Below, in pieces: positions 33,357 through 46,048 of a stretch of 64,000 nt of DNA. Source of the DNA: Symbiodinium natans (lineage: Eukaryota; Sar; Dinophyceae; Suessiales; Symbiodiniaceae); contig CAJNDS010002483.1 in the NCBI GenBank assembly GCA_905221605.1, positions 5,001-69,000 of the forward strand, given 5' to 3'. Position numbers and translations under genes: made by a program. Below the pieces are notes generated by a model, which was not told the origin of the DNA, did not search any database, and saw only the letters and a list, made by a program, of their open reading frames with translations. Positions within the stretch are counted from its first letter, which is position 1. Every line of letters starts with the position of its first letter.

Positions 33357-33510
33357 GTTACTGGGCAAGGTCTTTTTTTACTGGGCAAGGTCATTTTTTT
33401 ACAGGGCAAGGTCGTTTTTTTGGACGAAACGACCTTGCCCAGTAAAAGAATGACCTTGCCCAGTAAAAAAATGACCTTGCCCAGTGAAAAAATGACCTTG
33501 CCCAGTAACT
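33357..33510. repeat. 21-bp repeat array, right block, fold-back
   Basis: Three copies of TTACTGGGCAAGGTC (one with ACAGGG) followed, after GGACGAAAC, by four copies in the opposite orientation. The inner copies on both sides of the Rep/helicase segment point the same way, and the outer copies point the other way. Confidence 0.92.
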
Positions 33511-34141
33511 CCTCAACATTTAAATTATATATGAAAGAGAGGTTTAGGGTCCTTCAAGTCCCGGCGTTTGGGGGGGGGGGGGGGGGAATTTAGGGTTTGC
33601 GGCTTGTGGGCTAGCCGATCAAGTAGGATTTGGACGCGGCTTTCTCACCTAGCCTTTTGGCGGACAAACCCTAAACCCTAAACCCTAAACCCCAAAGCCC
33701 AAACCCCCGAACTCGGGATTCTATAACAGAGCCTGCGTATGACGAGAGCCGAAGCCGCAAACGGTTTAGGGCTTAGGGTTTAGGGTTTAGGGTGTAGGGT
33801 TCAGGGTTTAGGGTTTAGAGGCCCTGCCACTATGTTTCGGGTTTTGGGGTTTTGGGTTTCGGACTGGGGGTTTGGCTTTGAGTTTGGGACTTAGGATTTT
33901 TTCCCATAACCCGAAGCCCGAAACTAACCAATCCCTAATCCCTAATCCCTAATCCCTAAACCCTAAACCCTAACAAAGGTACGGCTACCCCTGGGAGGCA
34001 GAGCCAAGCAGCAAATGTCGTAGCGGCAAAGCTTCGTCGCCTTCTCTACAGCATCCTCGGCAGGGATTGGTTGGTTCAGAGATTTCTAGGGTTTATAGGC
34101 ATGGGTTTAGGGTTTAGGGTTTAGGGTTTAGGGTTTAGGGT

Positions 34142-34173
<32 letters not shown>

Positions 34174-34803
34174 GGTTTAAACCCTATTCAACCCTATAAA
34201 CCCTATCAACCCTTTAAACCCTAAACGCTCAACCCTCATAAACCCCAAACCCTGAACCCTGAACCCTGCACTCTAAACCCTAAACGGTAAAATCTAAGTT
34301 CCTTGTGCTTCTTTTTCTGCGTGGCTGTTGTTTTTCGGGGCGACCCCGCCTTTTGCTCATGTCCCCTAGCTGGGGCTAAACCCTAAACCCTAAACCCGAA
34401 ACCCTAAATCCTAAACCCTAAACCCCAATTTCCCAAACCCTAAATCCTACAAACCCTAAACCCTATAAACCCTAAACCCTAAACCCTAAACCCTAAACCC
34501 TAACCCTAAACCCTAAACCTTAAACCCTAAACCCTAAATCCTAAACAAACCCTAAACCCTAAACGCTAAGCTAGACCAGGGCCCAGGGTGGTCTGAGATT
34601 TAAGCACGGCGCAGCCACCCACTGGGGTTTCGGTTTTAGGGTTTAAAGCTTAGCCTGTAGGATTGGGGCTCTTTTGGAACCCGAAGCCCTGAACCCTAAA
34701 CCCTAAACCCTAAACCCCAAACCCGAAGCCTTCATGCTCAGCCCGATTAACGCCCTGCCGCGGGTCAAACGGCGCATCTGAGGGGGTTGGTTCACCTACT
34801 AAT
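33511..34803. repeat. Heptamer territory, block between Helitron fragment and element F
   Basis: TTTAGGG/CCCTAAA arrays at 33665-33690, 33770-33822, 34108-34175 (with six TTGAGGG) and 34378-34570, plus a G14 run at 33574-33587. No gene seen. Confidence 0.75.
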
Positions 34804-35258
34804 GGCTTAAGAACCCCCAAAAACAAAAAAGGTATCCTCCCTTATCAGGGCAATATAGGGATGCTCATTTTTTTTCTTTTTCCCCACCTTCGGTGTGGGG
34901 TTGTTAGATTTTAAACTCAACTCTTCTCTTCGCCCGGAACTCTTCTCTTTGCCCGGTCTACTCCTAGAGATCCCCTGGAGTGCCCGACCCCAGAGACTCC
35001 CTGGAGTGCCCAACCCCGGAGTCTCCCTGGAGTGCCCAAGCCCAGAGTCTCCCTGGAGTGCCCAACCGACTCCCTGGAGTGCCCAACCCAAGAGTCTCCC
35101 TGGAGTGCCCAATCCCAATTGTAAGCAAAAACTAAGAAAGCGTATTTGAATCAATGTGTCTTCGTTTGAACATCTTATTTGCGCTCCTTCCTTTTTAAGG
35201 AGGAGAAAGGTGGGGATGTTCGAAGTAATTGTTTTTCCTTCTTTTGGGGTTCTTAAGC
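34804..35258. mobile_element. Element F: 455-bp inverted-repeat element with 24-bp tandem core
   Basis: The termini GCTTAAGAACCCCCAAAA and CTTTTGGGGTTCTTAAGC are inverted repeats with a one-base length difference. The core (34970-35115) is about six copies of CTCCCTGGAGTGCCCAACCC plus a variable tail, preceded by CTCTTCTCTTTGCCCGG. Frames through the core (LGTPGRLLGWALQ and the like) are repeat-driven. The AAGAACCC terminus resembles that of MITE-A. Confidence 0.65.
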
Positions 35259-35506
35259 AAATAGTAGTCACAGAAGGTTCGTGACAGGAGACCTTTTACA
35301 ACCAAAAGGACACCTAAAGTCCAAACCCCTCAGCCCGAACCACCCAAGGCCTCAACCCCAAAACCCCCAATAACCCAAAAACCCAAAAACCCAAAACCCC
35401 CCAAAACCCAAAAAACCCCAAAAACCCAAAACCCCGACACCCTGAGTCCCCAACACCCAAAAAAACCCAAAACCCTGAACCCACCCGCCATCCCCCAACA
35501 GTATAA

Positions 35507-35704
35507 TCATAGGGGTTCTTTAGGGAGGGGAGTTCATGGGGGATAGGTACCTAGGGAACTTTAGGTGAACTTAGGGAGCCTTAGGGAGTAGTGGGCAGCG
35601 TTAGGGAACCTTGGGTTACATACCCAACCGTAAACCCTGAACCCTAAACCCGATAGACCCTAAACCCTAAACCCAAAACCCTACCCTCCCTTAAGAACCC
35701 TAGA
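35507..35704. mobile_element. MITE-A copy 3, carrying CCCTAAA repeats inside
   Basis: Left ATAGGGGTTCTTTAGGGAGG and right CTCCCTTAAGAACCCTAG are the family termini. The centre (TAGGTACCTAGGGAACTTTA) matches copy 1. About 60 bp of CCCTAAA-like units (about 35627-35690) interrupts the right arm. Confidence 0.72.
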
Positions 35705-36055
35705 ATACAGACTCAGTGGCCGGTCGGATGCCGCAGTCGACTTCGGCGCACGTCTGCCTCCGGACCTGCAGCCGCGAATCGGGAGGATTTAGGGTTTAAG
35801 GGTTAAGGGTTTAGGGTTTAGGGTTTAAGGAGTACCCTTAAGGGGTTCCCTAGACCCTAAACCCTAAACCCTAAAGCCTAAACCCTAAACCCTAGGCATG
35901 CTCCTAATATGGCCTTTAGGGCCTTAAAAAAGGCCCCCCCGAAACCCCAAGGGTGCGCAACCTAGGGGACAAAGGAAAAAACTCATGAGCGAAAGCTTCG
36001 GAGGAGACGTGGGGTCGAAGTTGGTTGAAGGCTTGAGGGGTTCAGGGCCTAGGGT

Positions 36056-36160
36056 TTACGACACCCAGAGGTAACTTTAAAATTACACACAGGGTACCCT
36101 TTTTGCTTTAAAGGGGTTTAGAAGGGAACCTAACCCAAAAAAAGGGAACGAGGGCCTACA
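36056..36160. mobile_element. MITE-C copy 8 (degenerate)
   Basis: Left ACACCCAGAGGTAAC, interior GGGTACCCTTTTTGCTTTAA and AGAAGGGAACCTAACCC, right AGGGCCTACAG. The right terminal TGGGTCCTAG is lost. Confidence 0.6.
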
Positions 36161-37479
36161 GCCTCTATGATTGCCATGGGCTCTGGGAGGTTGAGCTGGT
36201 TTAGGGTTTAGGGTTTAGGGCTTAGGGCTTAGGGCTTAGGGCTTAGGGTTTAGGGTTTAGGGTTTAGGGTTTAGGGTTTAGGGTTAGTACCTGGCCGACT
36301 CCGTCGCGCATGCAAGCGGGATGGCTGAGCAAGGAACTGTGGCCACAGCAGCAGCTTGAACAACTGACATGGGAAGCCCTTCTCGTGGAGCGCGCAGGTA
36401 GAACTCGGGGGGCAAGTAGTAGGTCCCGGGACGAGTCTGCACGCTCAGACGCAGCTGAGGTGCGGGCTCAGGCCCTGGGCAACGTGTTTGCGGGGGGCAG
36501 AGGCCCCAACTGACTGAAGCCATCCCAAATCTCTCTAAACCCTAAACCCTAAACCCTAAACCCCAAACCCCAAACCCTAAACCCTAAACCCGAAACCCTA
36601 AACCCCAAACCCCAAACCCCAAACCCCAAACCCTAAACCCTAAACCCTCTACAGGCGGTGGGCACACGGCACAAACTCCGTCTTGGGCGCAGCGAACTCT
36701 CAAGGATGGCCCACATCAGGGGCCGAATGCACGCGCCGCCTACCCTAAACCCTAAGCCCTCAACCCTAAACCCTAAACCCTCAACCCTCAACCCTAAACC
36801 CTAAGCCCAGCCCTAAACCCTCAACCCTAAACCCTCAACCCAAACCCTGAGCCCTAAACCCTAAGCCCCAAAGCCCTAAACCCTGCCCCGTAAACCCTGG
36901 ATCTTCCATGTAAAGAATGCCCACAGATGCTGTAACCTTCATGCCCGCGTTTTCGACCGCAAGGTTTGGCAGGGCCATAAGGGTTTAAAGGGTTCATAAT
37001 GAGGTTATGTGGGCATCGAAAAGGGTTTGTAAGGGTTTTGTAAAGATTTATGCGGGTTTATGGGGGTGTATGAGGGTGTAAAGAGGGTTGAAAAGGGTTT
37101 AAGGCGGGTGGAGGGTCCGAAGACATCACCCCTAAATTACTAAACAGCCCTTCCAAACAAGACGACCAATCTCCGAGATTCTGAGCACGTGTAACTTCTC
37201 AGGCTTTGAGTAGTCGAAACCCTGAACCCTAAACCCTAAACCCCAAACCCTAAACCCTCAACCCTCAACCCGAAACCCTAAACCCTAAACCCTAAAACCC
37301 TAAACCCTAAACCCTAAACCCTAAACCCGAAACCCTAACCGCATCTTGGCTGACTTCCGAACCCCTCCTAAATGTTGAAACTTTTCGGCTCCTTGTTGTA
37401 GTTTCTACCAAAAAACCCTAAAGCTTAAAGTCCCAAGAGCCAGCCAGAAGAAAGCCAAGGAATTGCTGCAAACCCTAGA
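36161..37479. repeat. Heptamer territory with unrecognised islands
   Basis: TTTAGGG/CTTAGGG at 36200-36290, CCCTAAA/CCCCAAA at 36536-36650, CCCTCAA and CCCTAAA at 36740-36900, CCCTAAA at 37210-37340. The island 36291-36530 is GC-rich and open on both strands (60-79 codons) but gives no recognisable protein. Confidence 0.7.
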
Positions 37480-37601
37480 AGGACTTCCGGTAAGCGCAGA
37501 TACAACCCATATATATAGGCCCCATAAGTACCCTAAAAGGGTTTTAATTGGGTTATAAGTGCACTCATTATTGGGGCTACTAAGTACCATGAACCTCCAA
37601 G
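37480..37601. mobile_element. MITE-D copy 4 (left end degenerate)
   Basis: The right end CTAAGTACCATGAACCTCCA and the AT-rich centre with TATATATAGGCCCCATAAGT fit the family. The left end is eroded. Confidence 0.6.
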
Positions 37602-38187
37602 GGAGGACTTCGGGGTGGACTCACCAAAACTCGTAATCTGCTAGGCCGAGCTGCGCAGCACGTCTCGGCATCCTTAGCGCCGGCGTTTGTGCGAGCACAG
37701 CGGTTTAGGGTTTCGTTAGGATTTAGGGTTTAGAGCTTGGGGTTCAGGGTTTAGATCTCAGGGCTTAGGGCTCAGGTTTAGTGTTTCGGGCCTTTAGGGC
37801 CTTTCTAGGCTGTTGGGGCTTGATTCGGGCTTATACGGCCTTAGAGCTGAGACTGCTAACACGAAGGAGCCCACCAAAGATCGAAACCACAACTTCGGAG
37901 ACCCGAACCCCGGGTCGCTGAGAGATTTGGTTTCGGTTTAGCGTTTAGGGGTTGGGGGCTGAAGGTTTTCGGTTTAGGGTTTAGGGTAGGGTTTAGCCTC
38001 TAAACCCCCTAAACCCCTGACAACCCTAACTACCTTAATTAATAGCCCGTAATAACACCAGTAACCCTAGTTACCAATACGCCTAAGCACGAATAGCCCC
38101 TCATGACGCTTAAGACCCTCACAACCCCGATATCCCTAATAACCCCTAGTGCCCCGAATACCTCCTAATAATCCCGAACAAGCTTCG
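37602..38187. other. Islands with degenerate heptamers, nothing recognised
   Basis: The stretch 38020-38180 consists of diverged CCCTAAT / CCCCTAATA-like units. No gene supported. Confidence 0.5.
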
Positions 38188-38342
38188 GTTTAGGGTTAGG
38201 GTTTAGGGTTTAGGGTTTAGGGTTTAGGGTTTAGGGTTTAGGGTTTAGGGTTTAGGGTTTAGGGTTTAGGGTTTAGGGTTTAGGGTTTAGGGTTTAGGGT
38301 TTAGGGTTTAGGGTTCAGGGTTAAGGGTTTAGGGTTTAGGGT
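38188..38342. repeat. TTTAGGG telomere-type array
   Basis: About 21 TTTAGGG heptamers, the longest pure TTTAGGG block; it ends the left territory just before the duplicated complex-repeat unit. Confidence 0.95.
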
Positions 38343-38506
38343 CCCGCCTCTGCTTTTTGGCACCTCTCAGCCTCCTTGCTTCTTTGGGTGTGCCTTTGAG
38401 CAGTGATACAGGCTAGGCTGCCCAGTAACCTAGGCTTAGCAAGGGTGCCCTTTTTCCCGAAAGCATCGCGAAGGGTTCTTCCGTGCGGAGCCCTCTGACC
38501 CAACAA

Positions 38507-38757
38507 CATAGAGTGAAGTGCATAGAGTGAAGTGCGTAGAGTCAAGTGCATAGAGTGAATTGCATAGAGTCAAGTGCTTAGAGTGAAGTGCATAGAGTCA
38601 AGTGCATAGAGTCAAGTGCTTAGAGTGAAGTGCATAGAGTGAAGTGCATAGAGTGAAGTGCATAGAGTGAATTGCATAGAGTGAATTGCATAGTGTGAAT
38701 TGCATAGAGTGACGTGCATAGAGTGAAGTGCATAGAGTGAATTGCATAGAGTGAAGT
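38507..38757. repeat. 14-bp tandem repeat (ATAGAGTGAAGTGC)
   Basis: About eighteen units alternating between GAAGTGC, GTCAAGTGC and GAATTGC forms; nearly identical to 57190-57460. Confidence 0.95.
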
Positions 38758-38884
38758 AGAAGTTAATAGAAATTACGAGATTTACGTAGAATCTAGTAGA
38801 CCTTCGTACCCAGTCCTAGATTTCTAAATTAAAATTACTCTTTCTAAGGCGGCGGGCTGGGTTGACATCGCCAATCGGGATTGC

Positions 38885-39350
38885 AACCCTCTGCGGGTTT
38901 CGGCGTGGTCGCGGTGCTAAAACCGTCGTTTTTTTTACGTTTCTTGATTTGCGCGGACAACCCTCTGCGGGTTTCGGCGTGGTCGCGGTGCCAAAACCGT
39001 CGTTTTTTTTACGTTTCTTTGTGTCCGCGGACAACCCTCTGCGGGTTTCGGCGTGGTCGCGGTGCCAAAACCGTCGTTTTTTTACGTTTCTTTGTGTCCG
39101 CGGACAACCCTCTGCGGGTAATCGCCGGGTCGCGGCGCTAAAACCGCTCTGCGGGTTTCGGCGTTGGCGCAGTGCCAAAACCGTCGTGTTTTTGCATTTT
39201 GTGACATACAAACGTAACCCCTCTGCGGGTTTCGGCGTTGGCGCGGTGCCAAAACCATCGTGTTTTTGCGTTTCTTGACATGCAAACGTAACCCCTCTGC
39301 GGGTTTTCGCGTGGTCGCGGCGCGAAAACCGTAGTGTTTTTGCGTTTTTT
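38885..39350. repeat. 73-bp tandem repeat
   Basis: About seven units built on AACCCTCTGCGGGTTTCGGC, GTGGTCGCGGTGCCAAAACC and a T-run with ACGTTTC. The fourth/fifth unit has a roughly 57-bp deletion relative to U2. Long frames on both strands are repeat artefacts. Confidence 0.92.
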
Positions 39351-39536
39351 TTGTCGACTTGTGTAGTACAGACGTAGTACGCCGGGACTTCCGTGGCTGG
39401 AAAATCGACTTTTAAAGTACAAACGTAGTACGCCGCGGACACGCGGAGCTTCCGTGGCTGGAAAGTCGACTTTTTGTAGCACAAACGTAGTACGCCGCGG
39501 ACACGCGGAGCTTCCGTGGCTGGAATGTCGACTTTT
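39351..39536. repeat. 61-bp tandem repeat, left part
   Basis: Three units built on GTAGTACAAACGTAGTACGC, CGCGGACACGCGGAGC and TTCCGTGGCTGGAAAGTCGA. The array stops after GTCGACTTTT, where the large insertion begins; in U2 the same unit continues directly with GTAGTACAGACG. Confidence 0.93.
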
Positions 39537-40072
39537 AAACCCGTGTTGTTGCAACCGGATGTTAACCAAAATCAAATCAGATGTTTCAATAAGCGGGGTC
39601 AGAGAAAGCATTCAGAGGGACATCTTCAACATTGCACGCCTTTGATGACAGCGCATGTTCGCACAAGTTTCGGGACGAATTAGGCACAAAAGCCTTTGGG
39701 AGTCTGTACAACGCATATCCAAGTGAACTGCAAGGTGTTTGATGCTTGAGGATGCATGTTGTTGCTCTGTCTTGTGCTTCTATTGTGTGCTGCGCGTGGC
39801 TGTCTTGTGTTTGTTGTGCTGCTTGTCTGTGCTAGCAGGCCAGCTTCAGACCATCACATCGTCAATCTGTACCTGGCAGTTGCAAGGAACATGATGCAGC
39901 AAGAGAAGCAAACAATTTTGCAACAAGGCAGCATGCACAGAACAGCACAGCACAGCACAGCACACAGTGAAGCACACAGTAAAAGCACATTTTTCTCACA
40001 CCCCTCCCCAAGTTTCAACTTTTCAGCTGGAAGGCCAGCTGACTAGCAAGTGACACTCGATCTAAGTGTTAA
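39537..40072. other. Left end of the insertion, non-coding
   Basis: It contains the left terminal inverted repeat (39537-39584) and a short (AGCAC)n run near 39945. A plus-strand Leu/Val-rich frame (39756-40046) is not convincing. Probably 3' flank of the last gene. Confidence 0.5.
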
Positions 40073-41929
40073 CTAGCGCTTGTCCTCAGGCAAAACATAC
40101 TCAGCGGCACAGGGCACACCCTCGGCGATGAGCTTCTTCAGGCATTCTCGCCGCTTCTTTTGACCAGCAAGCTGCCGCTTCTTGCTGTCCTTCTCAACCA
40201 CACTCTTGTGGCCCACTGAGTATGCCTCAGATCAAAATTCAAAGCATCCTGCCAAGAAGACATGCTAAAGCTGTACGTTGCAGTCAGATTGACTATTAGG
40301 CCAAGAGGCTGAGTTGAGCCTCTTCTTCAAAAGATCCAGGTCGGACTCGTTCTTGGCCTTGTCTTTTGTAGCAGCCTTGTCGCCCTTCTTCTGCGTTGGC
40401 TTGGAGTTCTTCGTGCTCTCGATCTCCTGGCGCTTTTTGCGCTTGATCTCGTCCTTGATCTTGAGTTCGCCTTCAATCTCCTGATGCAGGTCGTCAAGGA
40501 ATGCGTCCATGCGAGCCTCGTGGATGCTGTCCTCCTCGGCCCCACCAATTGGCTCAGACTCAACAGCTGCAGGCTTGGCACTGTCCTCTGCCTCGCCGAT
40601 CTCCCCGAAAATGTGGAGCTCGGTCTCCAAGTCACTGTGCGACTCGTAGAAATCAGCAACGACTTGGTTGCGATCTAGAATGTTCTGGAGCTCGTCCGTC
40701 CCCTCGAAGAGGTCGTCCACTTCGTCGAGCGGCAACTGGTCTGCGGCTTCAACATCCTTGGACTCGTCCGCCCCCAGAATAAGAGTTTCAGCTTGAGAAT
40801 CGAAGCAGATCTCATCGGAGTTCTCGAAAGCCCGGAGCCGCTGCAACGTGTTCTCCTGGCGAATCAAAGTCTTACACGGGAATCAGGCTTAGAAATCATC
40901 CCTAAATAGTCTTCAGAAGAAATCAAGTGCCTTCAGGGAGTCGGAGGCTGAGGCCATTCTTGTACCCGAGTCTTCAGCCCCTTCGTCCGTCCTGCAGTGT
41001 CGACCATCTGTCAATTGCTTGTCATTCATCATTATGCCGCGTTTAACAACATCAGGGTCCTATCCGCGGCAGCGGCTTCTGCGTCGGAGGAGTCCGCAGT
41101 CTTCTGCGCAATGGCTCGGCAACATAAAACTCTAAGACCAACCACGCAAGGCGTGCAAAATTGCCTTCCTCTTCGGATTCTTCTTTTTAGCAGGCTTGGG
41201 TCCTGGCTTCTTGGCCGCGCCTGTCAACTCATCTTCTGAGAATGGGCTGACCACACGACATGCTGAGTCTGTGGCCTGAAGTTCGGCTTGCCGGCTTCTT
41301 TCTGGGGGGCTCTGCGTCCTCTTCGTCGTCGTCCTCATCACGGCCCCCTGCAGCATCCTCAGCACTGTCGGCATCGGTCTCCGTCTTCTTCTGCTTCTTC
41401 TTGCCTTTGGCTTTCGCCTTGGGTTTTTTCTTGTCTTCCTTCGGAGCCGCCACCTCCACCTTGTAGCTGGTGACCTTTGACTTATTGGCAGTCGTGTCAT
41501 CAGAGTCCCCACTGCCATCAGCTTGGTAAGGCTTGGGGCATGCATCTGTGACCGTCGATGGTCCAGCAGCAGATGTTCCAGCATCGCCAGCTGAATCAGC
41601 CAACTTGGCTGCCCCGAGCCTGGCAATTGACGTCCTGGACTCATTCGTAGGAGTAGGCCTAGGTCCCCTGATCTGGCCAGGCCTGCGTTGGCCAGAAGCG
41701 TCACCTTTTAGGAAGGTGTCCAAGTTGAAAGCCTGAGTTTGCACAGATGCAGCTAGTCGAAAGGTGTTAAGAGCATCATGCTAAGGCTAATCATGGTACG
41801 CGCTGGGCGTCCTGCTGGGGCAATCGTCTCAAAACTCTTGGCAGAGCCACCACCCACACACTCCACGGAACTCGAGTCTTCATCAGACTCCAAGTCACGG
41901 AAGTCCAAGCTGCGCTTTGCCCCTGCCAT
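40073..41929 (-). CDS. Gene F: acidic/lysine-rich nuclear-type protein, unknown
   Basis: Last gene of the insertion, minus strand. The probable start MAGAKRSLDFRDLESDED (ATG ending at 41929) lies directly after TTTCTGACAG. Exons supported by composition: 41929-41800; about 41732-41250 (Ser/Asp/Lys-rich, with KEDKKKPKAKAKGKKKQKK and a long Asp/Glu run); about 41240-41135 (GPKPAKKKNPKRKAI); about 40855-40290 (DEVDDLFEGTDELQNILD, LKIKDEIKRKKRQEIE); and a terminal exon ending EGVPCAAEYVLPEDKR, stop at 40073-40075. Alternating acidic and basic blocks suggest a nuclear, nucleic-acid or histone-binding protein, but no domain is recognised. Exon joins are not all phase-checked; the join of exons 1 and 2 is unresolved. 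Confidence 0.5.
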
Positions 41930-42677
41930 CCTGTCAGAAAGCATAGTACAATGACAAGCAAACAACATGCTTCCACACAATGAATCAATGACGGCCTCTG
42001 TGGCTCTGAGGCACTTCAGCTACGAAAGGGTGAAAAAATGCTGCTGCAGAACAATAAGTGTATTGCACGTGCTTGCAACATGTCGCACTGCCATGCAAAA
42101 GACACCGCTCCCAAACAACAAGCAACAAGAAGCATTGAGGGCAGCCACTCGACACAGCAAGTTTGCATTCTGCGCAAAGCACACTGTCCAATCGCATACA
42201 AATGAACTACTTGAAGTAGACTGTCACAGATCAAATGGGTGTCAGGTCGCAAGCTCATAGTAGGCAGTTCGTGGGATTTGCTTGGCTGGTATTTTGCATG
42301 TTGCAAATATCGTATTCTAAATCGAAGCCATGTGCCTGTGACCGTTGCTACAGAAAAAATCTGCTAATCAAAGCAGCTCTGCGCAAGCTTGCTTACATCA
42401 AGCGAACAATGGTATCGGCTGCCAAGTTCAGAAGGCCACATAGCATTGCCACCGGCCGCTGGGGAACAAGTTTCGCCCCAGCACGGCCTTCTGATTCCAA
42501 CCTGCCACCAACACATAAAAAATAAACAGGCTGCTTCCTTGCAAAAACAAGCACAAGTTCCGAGGCCTGAGACGCCAGCCAATCTTCAACGTTGGACTCG
42601 AAGCCAAACCTGAGATGTCCAGCTTGGCACCGAAGGTCAGCGACGAAGCCTTGCATTCAATTCAATTTATTGAATTG

Positions 42678-42790
42678 ACTGAATTAAAATTAAATTAAGA
42701 CGTAAATCTGACTCTTGAATATGTGACAGTGAGTAATATAATTAAATTTAAAAATTAAATTAAATAAAAGAACAATAAATGAATTTAATT

Positions 42791-42795
<5 letters not shown>
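42678..42795. mobile_element. AT-rich 118-bp inverted-repeat element
   Basis: The ends GACTGAATTAAAATT and GAATTTAATTCAGTC are inverted repeats; the interior is nearly all A/T. It lies just after the stop of gene E, between genes E and F. Confidence 0.5.
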
Positions 42796-45598
<2,803 letters not shown>

Positions 45599-45694
45599 GG
45601 CATAACAGCACACAAGCACCAAAAAGTTGCAACACCTCACGGGCCACAAAACAAAGCAGCGGCAAACATGTCAATGCAATTCATTGTCAAGCAT

Positions 45695-45713
45695 CCGCGG
45701 CTAGCCCGCAGGA
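45695..45713. promoter_or_regulatory. Palindrome-like motif upstream of gene E
   Basis: CCGCGGCTAGCCCGCAGGA, 97 bp upstream of the gene E start, identical to two copies upstream of gene A (56658-56676 and 56690-56708). A shared 5'-flank element is an inference. Confidence 0.35.
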
Positions 45714-46048
45714 TGGCCATCGTGACATGCGTGTGCACACTTGCACCACTCAAGCACACAAGAGAGCTAGGCACGACAAACTGCACACTCTGATGCTGCT
45801 GATGACAATTATTTGCAAACAGGTTGCTTGCTTCAGTTCTTGGGCATCTGTCAGGTGCGTGCTGATACGCATCCTCTTTGGGCCTTGTGGAACACGAAAC
45901 ATATCGGCTCGGCGTAGCATTGCCACATTGCTCAACATTGCCCGCTTCCACAGGGTGCTCGAGTGAAAATTGTTCTTGTCCGCGGCCTGCAGCGAAACAT
46001 GCGAAACAGAACAAACTCTTCACGCGTGCGAATTCTCGAAAGAAAGCT

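Larger units (their letters stand above)
38455..39536. repeat. Complex-repeat unit U1 (left copy, left part)
   Basis: It starts at TTTTTCCCGAAAGCATCGCG and contains in order: a 54-bp lead, the 14-bp array, a 120-bp spacer, the 73-bp array and three 61-bp units. The same order recurs from 57138 (U2). U1 resumes at 56840 after the 17.3-kb insertion. The site corresponding to the 261-bp MITE of U2 is empty here (ACAT at 38865-38868). Confidence 0.9.

Noticed and set aside
38836-39141. Proteins with repeated GFGVVAVPKPSFF-type motifs in U1
   Set aside because: Tandem 73-bp units read in different frames; a deletion in one unit shifts the frame, and no start or splice structure is shared between U1 and U2.
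38885-39350. CRISPR array
   Set aside because: Units are adjacent tandem repeats without unique spacers, and the setting is eukaryotic; the same holds for the 61-bp and 42-bp arrays.
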